The notes below the pieces were generated by a model that ran no database searches, had not been told where the DNA came from, and saw nothing but the letters and a program-made list of their open reading frames with translations. Positions 1 through 8,935 of a DNA stretch of 54,685 nt are shown here, in pieces. This stretch comes from Adlercreutzia sp. ZJ176 (GTDB lineage Bacteria > Actinomycetota > Coriobacteriia > Coriobacteriales > Eggerthellaceae). Every line of letters begins with the position of its first letter. Within the stretch, counting starts at the first letter, position 1. The stretch is taken from contig NZ_JAAKEC010000021.1 in the NCBI RefSeq assembly GCF_011038975.1, positions 1 to 54,685 of the forward strand. The letters run 5' to 3'. The position numbers and the translations under genes were made by a program.

Positions 1-90
<90 letters not shown>

Positions 91-94
91 GAGG

Positions 95-115
95 CGGGGC
101 GCGTCGAGCGCCCCG
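95..115 (-). other. rRNA leader hairpin just upstream of 16S
   Basis: Bases 95-102 (CGGGGCGC) pair perfectly with 108-115 (GCGCCCCG) around a five-base loop, a few bases before the mature 16S 5' end. A stem here is expected for the pre-rRNA leader or processing region. It has no T-run in the direction of rRNA transcription, so it should not terminate. Confidence 0.5.
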
Positions 116-299
116 CGTTTGATCGCTAAAAGCATTTGCTCTTTGCCAATCACGAGGATTGACGAGGTATGAGAATGTCCGTCTGACATATCACACTCTG
201 ATTCGAGTTCCATGTCCTCAGTATCCGGTTCTCAAGGTCCCGCGGCAGGCCGCCCCGCGGCCTCCCCGCCCGCGCCTCTCGCGAGACGCGCAAGGAGAT

Positions 300-328
300 A
301 CTTTACTCTGGTTTCTTCGGACTGTCAA
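300..328 (-). promoter_or_regulatory. rRNA operon promoter (-35 TTGACA, 17 bp, -10 TAAAGT)
   Basis: Read on the minus strand, a perfect -35 TTGACA (323-328) is followed by exactly 17 bases and then TAAAGT (300-305), about 210 bases upstream of mature 16S. AT-rich sequence just upstream (about 329-365, with A- and T-tracts) could act as an UP element. A second, weaker candidate lies farther upstream, with minus-strand -10 TATTAT near 430. Bases 91-550 otherwise hold only the rRNA leader, these promoters and the tyrS terminator. Confidence 0.85.
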
Positions 329-485
329 CAACTTTTTTTCGATTTCGAAAAGTTTTTCTTTCGCAATCTCAGGAAGCTGTCTTGTGCCCTCTGAAAACAA
401 TCGCGCCCTCCTCAAGCGCGGGTTTGTATAATATCGCTCAACGTACGGTAACGCAAGTGTAAAGTTATTCATACAGATTTCCTTC

Positions 486-523
486 ACAAAAGAAGGCGGC
501 GGCGCCCGGAGGAGCGCCGCCTT
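486..523 (-). terminator. Rho-independent terminator after tyrS
   Basis: On the minus strand a GC-rich stem (AAGGCGGCGC ... GCGCCGCC) is followed by a T-rich tract, 28 bases after the tyrS stop. It separates tyrS from the rRNA promoters downstream. Confidence 0.7.
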
Positions 524-550
524 ATGCGTCGTAATATGAAGAGTTCGGCC

Positions 551-1762
551 TTACACCAGCTTGACGAACTTGCGCTTCCCCACCTGGATGACGGCGCCTG
601 CGAGCAGCGACGGCTCGACGTTGTACGCTTTCGCCGCCAGCGCCTCCCCGTTCACCTTGACGCCTCCGCCGTCGATCAGGCGGCGCGCCTCGCCCGTGCT
701 CTGCGCGAGGCCGGCGTCGTTGAGGAGCTTGGCCAGATACACGAGCCCCTCGGCGTTCGGCGTGAGGTCGGCCGCGTACTCGGGAACGTCGTCGGGAATG
801 TCGTGCTTCTTGAACACCAGGTCGAACTGCTCCTCAGCCGCAACGGCCGCCTCCTCGTCGTGGTACGCCGCCACGATGTTGCGCGCGAGCGCGCGCTTCA
901 CCTTGTTCGGGTGCAGCTCGTCGGCCGCGAGGCCCGCCTCGATGGCGTCGATCTCCTCGACGGGGGCGGTTGACGCCAGACGATAGTACTTCACCATGAG
1001 CTCGTCGGGGATGGACATGACCTTGCCGAACATGTCGGACGGCTCGTCGGTGAGCCCGACGTAGTTGCCGTAGCTCTTCGACATCTTCTTCACGCCGTCA
1101 GTGCCCTCGAGCAGGGGCAGCGTCAGGCACACCTGCGGCTCGAGGCCCATCTTCTCCATGAGCTCGCGCCCGGCGAGCAGGTTGAACAGCTGGTCGGTGC
1201 CGCCGAGCTCGACGTCGGCCTTGATGACCACCGAGTCGTACGCCTGCATCACGGGGTAGAGGAACTCGTGCAGGCTGATGGGCTGGCTCGAGGTGTAGCG
1301 GTTGTGGAAGTCGTCGCGCTCGAGGATGCGCGCCACGGTGAAGTGCGCCGTGAGCTTGAGCAGGCCCTCCATGTCAAGCGAGAGGATCCACTCGGAGTTG
1401 TAGCGCAGCGTGGTCTTCTCGGGGTCGAGCACCTTGAACGCCTGGTCGACGTAGGTCTGCGCGTTGGCCTCGATCTGCTCGCGTGTGAGCTGGGGGCGCG
1501 TCGAGTTGCGGCCCGAGGGGTCGCCGATGAGCGCCGTGCCGTCGCCGATGATGAGCGTGACGTGATGCCCCAGGTCCTGGAACTGGCGCAGCTTGCGCAG
1601 CGGCACCGCATGGCCGAGGTGGATGTCGGGGGCGGTGGGGTCGACGCCGAGCTTGATGTTCAGCGGGCGTCCGCGCTTGAGCTTCTCGAGCAGGGCCGCC
1701 TCGGGGACGATCTGCGCCGCGCCCGACTTTATGATGTGAAGTTGTTCTTCTGGTGAGAGCAT
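551..1762 (-). CDS. tyrS: Tyrosyl-tRNA synthetase
   Basis: It charges tRNA-Tyr with tyrosine in the cytoplasm. The 403-residue product has the class I HIGH-type motif in DIHLGHAVPL, the KMSKS loop (KKMSKSYGN) and a C-terminal S4-like RNA-binding region (EARRLIDGGGVKVNGE). The longer ORF could begin at 1798, but the ATG at 1762 is preceded by GAAGGAAG at good spacing and gives the expected N-terminus (MLSPEEQ), so that start was chosen. The DPTAPDIHLGH wording is typical of the second bacterial TyrRS subfamily (TyrZ-like); this is from memory of the family. It lies 57 bases downstream of the U32 gene and may be its last operon partner; a terminator follows. Confidence 0.95.
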   Translation of the reverse strand: MLSPEEQLHIIKSGAAQIVPEAALLEKLKRGRPLNIKLGVDPTAPDIHLGHAVPLRKLRQFQDLGHHVTLIIGDGTALIGDPSGRNSTRPQLTREQIEANAQTYVDQAFKVLDPEKTTLRYNSEWILSLDMEGLLKLTAHFTVARILERDDFHNRYTSSQPISLHEFLYPVMQAYDSVVIKADVELGGTDQLFNLLAGRELMEKMGLEPQVCLTLPLLEGTDGVKKMSKSYGNYVGLTDEPSDMFGKVMSIPDELMVKYYRLASTAPVEEIDAIEAGLAADELHPNKVKRALARNIVAAYHDEEAAVAAEEQFDLVFKKHDIPDDVPEYAADLTPNAEGLVYLAKLLNDAGLAQSTGEARRLIDGGGVKVNGEALAAKAYNVEPSLLAGAVIQVGKRKFVKLV

Positions 1763-1819
1763 GGTTGTTCTTCCTTCTTCGCGATGATGCGGCAACATGA
1801 TACCGCAAAAGCCGGGAGG

Positions 1820-4333
1820 CTAGCTCACCCCTCGGTACAAGTGCCCGCTCGTGGTGTCGGGGAGCTTGGCCAGGGTGTTGCCATCAGCCTGCGCCACCTT
1901 GAGCGCACGGACCGCGCGGCCGACTGCCTGGGCCGCCTGCTCGCCGTTCATGAGCGTGGTGTCGACCAGAAACGCCGAGACGCCGGCCGCCAGAAGGTCG
2001 GGGATGGCGGGCACCACGTCGAGCGCCACGCTGTTGTACAGGTGGCTGCGCCCGAGGGCGTCGGTGACCACGGGAAACTCGAAGCCCTTGCGATCCTTCA
2101 GGAAATGCGGGCTTCGGCGCCGCGGGCACGCGTCGCACTGCTGGTCGCAGGGGCCCTGGCTCATGAGCAGGCAGTGCTCGGTGACCATGAGCTCCTGGGA
2201 GCCCGACACGGTGACGCCGAGCTCGATGGGCGAGCCTGCCGCCAGGTCCTCGATCTGGCGCAGCGTGAGCTCGGGCGACAGCCACGCGCGGCGTGCGCCG
2301 AAGTCGTGCAGCACGTGAAGCGCCAGCTCGTTCGCGGCGGGAAGGTGCGGGCCCGCCTCGGCGAGCGCGCCTGTCTCGTCGGCGCGCTGGAGGGCGCCGA
2401 GGCTCTCGACGAGCGCCGGCTTGCCCGGCTTGACGTAGCGCCAGGGATCGAAGTCGACCTGGGCCTCGCGAGCGTCGCCGCACGGGTCGTGGTCGACCAC
2501 GGGCAGGGCGATCACGCACTGCTTGGGGTACCCCGCCTGCTCGGCCGTGCCCGTGAGCTGGCCCGCTATGACGGCCTCACCGCGGCGGTAGTTGAGCGCC
2601 GGGACGTAGACGACGTCGGCGCCGGCGCGCTTCGCCGCCCGCGCGCACACCGGGTTGGTGGCCCACGCCGCGATGAGGCACGCCTTGACGGGATCGACGC
2701 GCGCGACGTCGCGGTCCTTCACACGCGGAAGGCTGCGGCGACGGCGGCCCTCGAGCAGCGCGTCCTGCAGGCTCTCGAGCGCGGCGGCGCGGCAGTGGTG
2801 GATGGCGGAGAAGCCGATGCCCACCCCCTCGTCAAGCTCGACGGAGAGGTCCTCGAGCACGAAGGGCGTCGACCCGAGGCGGTCGACGTGCGCGCGTACG
2901 TCCTGGGCAGTCACGGCCTTGGTGCGCGCGGCCTCCACGAGGGGCCCCTCGGCGTAGCCGGAAGGGGGCGCGGCGGAGAAGCGCGCGCCGAGGCGGGCGG
3001 ACACGGTGCGCGCGAGCTCTCCCTCGCCCGACGCGAGCGTGAACTCCATGGAGAGCGGCGCGCCCCGGCGCAGCGTCACGCGCCCGCTGACGGGAACGCG
3101 CGGCTCGAGCGCGTCGTCGGCGAAGGCCGCTTCGGCGCTGCGCACGCGAAACGCGCGGTCGCTCGAGCGCACCGAGCGCGTCTTGCCGTCAAGCGCGAGC
3201 GACACGAGGCCGTCCTTGACGGGCGGGGTGTCGGCGAGCGTCAGCGCGACGTGGCCCTTCTTCGTCCAGAACTCGATGACGTCGCCGGCGACGAGCCGAC
3301 AGCTCGAGGCGACGCGCGCGCACCCGCCCTTCACCTCGCTCACGCGCCCGATGAACTGGCCGCGGTTGTTGGGGCGCTGGTAGCTCATGATGTCGTTGCC
3401 GCGCTCGCCCTCGAGGTACGCCGTCGTGAAGCCGCGCGAGAACGAGGCCGCGAGCTCGTCACGCTCGCCCTTCGTGGCGGCGACGCGGGCTGCGGCGCCC
3501 TCCCCCGCCGCCTCGGCGGCGAGGACGCGGTCGAGCACGCCGCGGTAGACCGCCGTCACGGACGCCACGTACTCCGGCGACTTCATGCGCCCCTCGATCT
3601 TGAGCGAGGACACGCTCGCGCGCACGAGGTCGGGCAGAAGGTCGACGGTGCAGAGATCCTGCGGCGAGAGCAGGTGCTCGCCTGGCGACGGGAGATCTTT
3701 GCGGAGCGCCACGTTCTTGAGCTCGTAGGGCAGGCGGCACGCCTGCGCGCACATGCCGCGGTTCGCGGAGCGCCCGCCGATCATGGACGACATGAAGCAC
3801 TGGCCCGAGTAGCACACGCACAGCGCGCCGTGCGCGAACGTCTCGACCTCCATGTCGTAGGCGGCGGCGCAGGCGGCGAGCTCCTCCACCTCCCCGAGCG
3901 AGAGCTCGCGGGCCAGCGTGACGCGCGCGGCGCCCAGGCGCGCCGCGGCCCTGATGCCCGCGGCGCTGTGCGTGTTCATCTGGGTTGACACGTGCAGGCG
4001 CGCCTCGGGCAGCGTGCGCGTGAGCTCGGCGGCCAACCCGATGTCCTGCACGATGAAGGCGTCGGCCCCGACGCGGTACGCCTGGCGCGCGCATTCGAGG
4101 GCTTCGGGCATCTCCTGCGGGAGCACCACGGTGTTCATGGCCACATACACGTTGACGCCCCGCAGATGCGCGTACGCGCACGCCTGCTCGAGCGTCTCGA
4201 TGGTGAAGTTGTCGGCCCCGCGGCGCGCGTTGAACGCCTCGAGGCCGAGGTACACGGCGTCTGCCCCTGCGCTCACCGCCGCGTGGAGCGCGGTGACGTT
4301 GCCGGCGGGGGCCAAAAGCTCAACGTTGTTCAT
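1820..4333 (-). CDS. U32 family protein, RlhA-like (rRNA C-hydroxylation)
   Basis: An 837-residue protein with the N-terminal U32 TIM-barrel signature (ELLAPAGN at residue 5, STQMNTHS, then ETFAHGALCVCYSGQCFMSS) and the cysteine cluster NRGMCAQACRLPY. The long C-terminal part (about 400 to 837) fits the DUF3656-type extension of E. coli RlhA, which makes 5-hydroxycytidine at 23S rRNA C2501 with prephenate-derived chemistry and an Fe-S cluster. The old label peptidase is probably misleading. The ATG follows directly on the stop codon of the upstream lipoprotein gene (TAA-ATG), so the two are likely coupled. A second, shorter U32 paralogue sits at 49350-50729. The RlhA assignment rests on length and architecture. 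Confidence 0.8.
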   Translation of the reverse strand: MNNVELLAPAGNVTALHAAVSAGADAVYLGLEAFNARRGADNFTIETLEQACAYAHLRGVNVYVAMNTVVLPQEMPEALECARQAYRVGADAFIVQDIGLAAELTRTLPEARLHVSTQMNTHSAAGIRAAARLGAARVTLARELSLGEVEELAACAAAYDMEVETFAHGALCVCYSGQCFMSSMIGGRSANRGMCAQACRLPYELKNVALRKDLPSPGEHLLSPQDLCTVDLLPDLVRASVSSLKIEGRMKSPEYVASVTAVYRGVLDRVLAAEAAGEGAAARVAATKGERDELAASFSRGFTTAYLEGERGNDIMSYQRPNNRGQFIGRVSEVKGGCARVASSCRLVAGDVIEFWTKKGHVALTLADTPPVKDGLVSLALDGKTRSVRSSDRAFRVRSAEAAFADDALEPRVPVSGRVTLRRGAPLSMEFTLASGEGELARTVSARLGARFSAAPPSGYAEGPLVEAARTKAVTAQDVRAHVDRLGSTPFVLEDLSVELDEGVGIGFSAIHHCRAAALESLQDALLEGRRRRSLPRVKDRDVARVDPVKACLIAAWATNPVCARAAKRAGADVVYVPALNYRRGEAVIAGQLTGTAEQAGYPKQCVIALPVVDHDPCGDAREAQVDFDPWRYVKPGKPALVESLGALQRADETGALAEAGPHLPAANELALHVLHDFGARRAWLSPELTLRQIEDLAAGSPIELGVTVSGSQELMVTEHCLLMSQGPCDQQCDACPRRRSPHFLKDRKGFEFPVVTDALGRSHLYNSVALDVVPAIPDLLAAGVSAFLVDTTLMNGEQAAQAVGRAVRALKVAQADGNTLAKLPDTTSGHLYRGVS

Positions 4334-4834
4334 TTACAGCTCAGTAGCCTTCTTGTCGGTTTCCTCAAGCAGGGACACGCCTTCGTCATAGAGCTCCTGG
4401 ATGGACTTGATGCGGTCATCGTAGGTGGCGTAGTCGAAGGGATGTTCCTCGGTTGCGCTGTCGATCTCGGTGTAGAGCTCGATGTAGGCGTTGAGCGCCT
4501 CCTTGAGCTTGTTGCACCCGTCGACGTAGCCCGTCTGCACGTCGCCGAGCCCCTCGGGGACCTCGATGGCGGCCAGTGCGTCGAGCGCCTTGAAGGCGTT
4601 GTCGGCCTGGGTGCGCATGGTGACGGCATCACCGCGCGAGACCGCGTCCTCGAAGCTCTCCAACCTGCTCGAGAGGTCCTCCATGGTCTGGTTCACCGAG
4701 GACATGTACTGGCGGCTCTTCGTCTGCTGCTCGTTGGCCGCGTTGTTCTGCTGCGCGCAGCCCGCGAGCGCCGCCGCCACGAGGATGCCGACGCAGGTGA
4801 GCGCCAAAAGGCGCGCTATCTTGCTGTGCTTCAT
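4334..4834 (-). CDS. Small lipoprotein of unknown function
   Basis: The 166-residue product starts with a basic n-region and hydrophobic segment ending in the lipobox LAGC, so Cys26 should be lipidated and the protein anchored outside the cell membrane. The mature part is rich in Gln, Asn, Glu and Asp and predicted mostly helical (repeated leucine-spaced stretches such as MEDLSSRLESFEDAV), with no enzyme motif seen. The ATG at 4834 follows AGGAG; a longer ORF from 4879 would bury the signal peptide. It sits between the penicillin-binding protein and the U32 gene on the same strand. A cell-envelope role is a guess from context. Confidence 0.75.
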   Translation of the reverse strand: MKHSKIARLLALTCVGILVAAALAGCAQQNNAANEQQTKSRQYMSSVNQTMEDLSSRLESFEDAVSRGDAVTMRTQADNAFKALDALAAIEVPEGLGDVQTGYVDGCNKLKEALNAYIELYTEIDSATEEHPFDYATYDDRIKSIQELYDEGVSLLEETDKKATEL

Positions 4835-4912
4835 GGTTCTCCTATCGGTTTGCCGCAGCATGCGGGCTGCATTGCTCATGTTTGCTTATTGCGCGAGCTC
4901 AGCGCGGTGGGG

Positions 4913-7150
4913 CTAGCTGCTTGGATCCGGACTCGGCTCGGCTGATCTTCCCTGGTCCGAGGCGGGTGCAGGAGCAGGATCGGGGGCGGGAGCGCCACCG
5001 CCTCCAGCTCCGCCGCCGGCATCGCCGCCACCCGCGGCGCCTCCCGTGCCGCCGCCCTCAGCTCCGCCTGCATCACCGCTTGCGGGAGGCGTGGCGTCAT
5101 CTGACGAGCTTGCCGAGCTTGAGGCGCTCGAGTCCGCGGAGCTCGCGGCGCTCGAGCTCGAGCTTGAGATAGTCCCTGTTTCGTTCGAATAGCTGCCGCC
5201 GATGTGGTTCTTCTCATCGACGAAGTTCTTCTTGTAGGGCGGGTCAGCCGCCTTGGGGAACTTCTCGAGCGGCTCGCCCTTCAGCACCTGGTTCAAGAAG
5301 TCGGAGAACACGCTCGCGACCGGATTGTAGACGGGGCTCGCGTCCTCGTACCGCTCGGCGCGCTCGCCGAGCCAGAGGGCCACTGAGTACTGGGGCGTGA
5401 TGCCGCAGAAGTAGCTGTCCTTCTCCTCGTCGGTGGTGCCCGTCTTGCCGGCAGCCTCCTGCCCGTTCGCCAGGCGCGCAGCCGTGCCCGTGCCGCTCGT
5501 GACGACGCCCTTCATGACCTCGACGGCTGCATGGGAGACCTCGGGAGAGAGGACGCGCTCGCCTGAGGGGTTGGAGTTGTCAACGATTATGTTGCCGCTC
5601 GCATCCTCGATGCGCTCGATGCACTCGGCCTTGTAGAGCGTGCCGCCGTTGGCGACCACCGCGTACGCCTGCGCCATCTCGAGCGGCGTCACCGACGCGA
5701 TGCCGAGCGTGAGGCCCGCCACCTCAGGGAGGTCGGCGGTCATGCCGAGCTTCTCCGCCACGTCGATCACCTCGTCGACGCCCACCGACATGATGAGGCG
5801 GATGAACGCGGTGTTCGAGGACACGGCGAACGCCTTGGAGATGGGGATCGTGCCCCAGTTCGTAAAGCTATCATTGGCCACGCGCTCAGATCCTGGCACG
5901 TCAACCCACGTGCTCGCATCGATCATGGTCTTCGGGTCGATGCCCGCCTCGAGCGCGGCGACGAGCGTGAAGAATTTGAACGACGAGCCGCACTGGCGCC
6001 CGTTGGTGCCGTCGCCCGTCGCCATGTTCACCTGCGTCGCGTTGTAGTCCTTGCCGCCGATCATGGCCTTGATGTGCCCGTTGTCAGGGTCGAGAGCCAC
6101 GAGCGACACCTCGAACTTGTGCCCCACCGCGTCGAGCTTGCGCTCCGCGGCGGCCTCGGCAGCCTCCTGCGCGTGGAGGTCGAGCGTGGTGTACACGGAG
6201 AGCCCGCCCTTGAACACCTCGTCAACTGAGAACTTGTAGCGCCCGTCAGGGTCGAGCAGCTGCTCGCGCACGTAGGAGGTGAAGTATGGCTGCGCGTAGA
6301 TGCCCGTCTCGGAAGGCTCCTTCTCGTTGAGCATGATGGGCTCGGCCTTGACCGCGTCAGCCTCCTCCTGGGTGACCACGCCGTTCGACACCATGCGGTC
6401 GAGCACCACGTTGCGGCGCTTCGTGCTCTGGTCCTCGTTGAGGCGCGGGTCGTTGTAGGTGGGCGACTGCGGGATGCCGATGAGCGTGGCGGCCTCGTTG
6501 AGCGTGAGGTCGGTGGCGTGCTTGGAGAAGTAGCGCTCGGACGCCGCCTCGATACCGTAGGCGCCGGCGCCGTAGTTGATAGTGTTCAAGTACATGAGGA
6601 GGATCTCGTCTTTGGTGTAGATCTCCTCGAGCTTGTAGGCGAGGTACATCTCGCGGATCTTGCGCTTGAACGAGATGTCGGTCATCTCGTCGGAGAGGAT
6701 GGTGTTGCGCACGAACTGCTGCGTGATGGTGGACGCGCCTTCGAGATCGCCACCCATGAAGTTGTTCAGCAGCGCGCGACCGACGCCGACGATGTCCACG
6801 CCGTTGTGCGCGTAGAAGCGCTCGTCCTCGGTGGCGACCGTGCCCTTGGTCACGAGCTCGCTGATCTGGCTGAGCTCGACCGGCTCGCGGTTCACCGCCT
6901 GGAACTCGGCGAGCAGGACCTGCTCGCCCGTCTCGGAGTTCGTCGCGTAGACGCGCGAGGGCTCGGCGGTGTTGAGCGCCTCGACGTTGGTGTAGTCGGG
7001 AAGGTCCTGCAGCCACGTCTGGCACAGCGCGGCGACGCCGACGACGCCTGCGATGATGGCCGCAGCAATCACCGACACGACGGCGAGCAGGATGGTCTTC
7101 CCGTTTCTCTTCTTGATGCCATAGCGGCGTTTGATCGCGCGTGAGCCCAC
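4913..7150 (-). CDS. Class A penicillin-binding protein (glycosyltransferase/transpeptidase)
   Basis: A bifunctional peptidoglycan synthase of 745 residues. After a basic cytoplasmic N-terminus and one membrane segment (about 19-43) comes a GT51 domain with EDERFYAHNGVD (catalytic Glu108) and GASTITQQFVRN. The transpeptidase domain has the SSFK box (Ser389), SSNTAF (SxN motif) and KTGTT. The final 110 residues are a low-complexity tail rich in Ser, Gly, Ala, Pro and Asp, with no motif seen. It fits the PBP1a/PonA group. A weak promoter-like sequence lies upstream (minus-strand TACAAT near 7170, no convincing -35). The lipoprotein, U32 and tyrS genes follow on the same strand. Confidence 0.95.
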   Translation of the reverse strand: MGSRAIKRRYGIKKRNGKTILLAVVSVIAAAIIAGVVGVAALCQTWLQDLPDYTNVEALNTAEPSRVYATNSETGEQVLLAEFQAVNREPVELSQISELVTKGTVATEDERFYAHNGVDIVGVGRALLNNFMGGDLEGASTITQQFVRNTILSDEMTDISFKRKIREMYLAYKLEEIYTKDEILLMYLNTINYGAGAYGIEAASERYFSKHATDLTLNEAATLIGIPQSPTYNDPRLNEDQSTKRRNVVLDRMVSNGVVTQEEADAVKAEPIMLNEKEPSETGIYAQPYFTSYVREQLLDPDGRYKFSVDEVFKGGLSVYTTLDLHAQEAAEAAAERKLDAVGHKFEVSLVALDPDNGHIKAMIGGKDYNATQVNMATGDGTNGRQCGSSFKFFTLVAALEAGIDPKTMIDASTWVDVPGSERVANDSFTNWGTIPISKAFAVSSNTAFIRLIMSVGVDEVIDVAEKLGMTADLPEVAGLTLGIASVTPLEMAQAYAVVANGGTLYKAECIERIEDASGNIIVDNSNPSGERVLSPEVSHAAVEVMKGVVTSGTGTAARLANGQEAAGKTGTTDEEKDSYFCGITPQYSVALWLGERAERYEDASPVYNPVASVFSDFLNQVLKGEPLEKFPKAADPPYKKNFVDEKNHIGGSYSNETGTISSSSSSAASSADSSASSSASSSDDATPPASGDAGGAEGGGTGGAAGGGDAGGGAGGGGAPAPDPAPAPASDQGRSAEPSPDPSS

Positions 7151-7265
7151 TGAAACCTCCGTTCAAACTCGCCTCATTGTATCATCGAGCGCATATGCCA
7201 CGCTCAAGAGTCAACTTTGAAAACAAAAGGTCACATCAAAAGGCAGAATTCTTCACGAAGTGGAC

Positions 7266-7299
7266 GCAGCCCCCCGATCCGCGCGGATCGGGGGGCTGC
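7266..7299 (-). terminator. Perfect 34-bp palindrome after argH (possible terminator)
   Basis: Bases 7266-7282 are the exact reverse complement of 7283-7299 (GCAGCCCCCCGATCCGC and its complement) with no loop bases spared. It lies 125 bases beyond the argH stop and 115 bases before the PBP start. No T-run follows directly; the nearest is CCTTTTG about 25 bases on. It is either the argHG terminator working with help, or a protein-binding palindrome. Confidence 0.45.
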
Positions 7300-7423
7300 C
7301 GCCCTGGACCCGCCGCGCGCCTTGGGGCTGCTGCGCATCAGGGCCACCTGGGGCTGCCGCCATGCGCCCCGGGCACGCCGCCGCGCGCCTTCGCCGCACA
7401 CCGCAAGCCCGGCGCGCACTTCG

Positions 7424-8821
7424 CTACGGCCGCGGGATGCGGCCCTCGTCTTGGCCGAGCTTGTCTACGGCCTCCTGCATCTGCTGCCTCACGGCCTCAT
7501 GCCCGGTGCCGCCGTAGGTGGTCCGCGCCGCCACGATGGCCTCGAGGTTGAGGGCGCTCGTGATGTCAGCTTCGAACAGGTCGCTCTCCGCCTTGAAGTC
7601 CTCGAGCGCGAGGTCCTCCAGGTCGCACCCGCGCTTCTCGCACAAAAGTACCAGATGTCCCACCACCTCGTGCGCCTGGCGGAACGGCATGCCGCGCTTG
7701 GCGAGGTAGTCGGCCACGTCCGTCGCCGCAAGGTAGCCGCGGCGCGCCTGCGCCATCATGGCGTCGGGGTGAACGGTCATGGTCGAGATCATGCCGGCCG
7801 CGCACACATAGCAGTCCTCGAGCGTCTGCGCTGCGTCGATGGCGCCCTCCTTGTCCTCCTGCAGGTCCTTGTTGTAGGCGAGCGGAAGCGACTTGCACGT
7901 GACGAGCAGCGCCACCAGATCCCCGATGACGCGGCCCGACTTGCCGCGGATGAGCTCGGCAAAGTCGGGGTTCTTCTTCTGCGGCATGATCGAGGAGCCC
8001 GTGGAGTAGGCGTCTGACAGCGTGACGAAGCCGAACTCGGCAGTGGACCACAGGATGATCTCCTCGCACAGGCGCGACAGGTGCATCGACGACACGCTGC
8101 AGGCGTAGATGAGGTCGAGCAAAAAGTCGCGGTCGGACACGGCGTCGAGCGAGTTGGGGATGGGGTGGTCGAACCCGAGCGCGCGCGTGGTCTGGAAGCG
8201 GTCGAGCGGGTAGGTGGTGCCCGCGAGCGCCGCCGAGCCGAGCGGGTTGGCGTCGGCCGCCGCGTACGCCGCCTGCAGGCGCTCGAAGTCGCGCGCGAGC
8301 ATCCACGTGTACGCGAGCAGGTGGTGGGGGAAGAGCACCGGCTGGGCGTGCTGCATGTGCGTGTAGCCGGGCAGGATCACGTCGAAGTGCTCCTGGGCCT
8401 GCTTGATGAGCGCGTGGCGCAACGTGGTGTTGGCCCGCATGAGGTCGCAGCAGCGCTTCTTCGCGAACAGGCGCGTGTCCGTGGCCACCTGGTCGTTGCG
8501 GCTGCGCCCCGTGTGCAGGCGCGCGCCCGCGTCACCGATGTTGGCGGTGAGCACGCCCTCGATGGCCATGTGGATGTCCTCGTCGTTCACGTCGAAGGTG
8601 AACTCGCCCTCCTCGATGGACCGCTCGATCTCGGTGAGGCCCGCCTCGATGTCCAGGGCGTCCTCGTGGCTGATGACGCCCTGGCGGGCCAACATGGCGG
8701 CGTGCGCCTTCGAGCCCGCGATGTCCTGCGCGTAGAGCTGCCGGTCAACCGGGAGCGACGCCCCGAAGCGCTGCGTGAACTCGCTCACGCCTTCCTCAAA
8801 CCGTCCTGACCACAGTGCCAT
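7424..8821 (-). CDS. argH: Argininosuccinate lyase
   Basis: Last step of arginine synthesis: it splits argininosuccinate into arginine and fumarate. The 465-residue protein carries the fumarase/aspartase superfamily signature GSSIMPQKKNPD (275-286), with the mobile-loop catalytic serine, plus HTGRSRNDQ (103-111) and the TH motif in PGYTHMQHAQ. Length is normal for the family. The ATG at 8821 has GAGGGAAG upstream. It lies 114 bases downstream of argG on the same strand, so argG-argH probably form one transcript. Confidence 0.97.
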   Translation of the reverse strand: MALWSGRFEEGVSEFTQRFGASLPVDRQLYAQDIAGSKAHAAMLARQGVISHEDALDIEAGLTEIERSIEEGEFTFDVNDEDIHMAIEGVLTANIGDAGARLHTGRSRNDQVATDTRLFAKKRCCDLMRANTTLRHALIKQAQEHFDVILPGYTHMQHAQPVLFPHHLLAYTWMLARDFERLQAAYAAADANPLGSAALAGTTYPLDRFQTTRALGFDHPIPNSLDAVSDRDFLLDLIYACSVSSMHLSRLCEEIILWSTAEFGFVTLSDAYSTGSSIMPQKKNPDFAELIRGKSGRVIGDLVALLVTCKSLPLAYNKDLQEDKEGAIDAAQTLEDCYVCAAGMISTMTVHPDAMMAQARRGYLAATDVADYLAKRGMPFRQAHEVVGHLVLLCEKRGCDLEDLALEDFKAESDLFEADITSALNLEAIVAARTTYGGTGHEAVRQQMQEAVDKLGQDEGRIPRP

Positions 8822-8935
8822 GATGCGTGTCTCTTCCCTCTCCTCGTGCTTGCTTATATATATGATGCCCGAGCGTGCGGCGCTCGGCAGATGCGCGGCA
8901 GACGAGCCACCGCACAGTGCGGCGCGGCGCGCGGC

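Noticed and set aside
137-149. boxA-like TGCTCTTTGCCAA in the rRNA leader
   Set aside because: It is on the plus strand, opposite to rRNA transcription, so it cannot act as boxA in this transcript.
1784-3988. Long plus-strand ORF opposite the U32 gene
   Set aside because: A high-GC antisense shadow with low-complexity Ala/Arg/His/Val composition; the minus-strand gene has clear family motifs.
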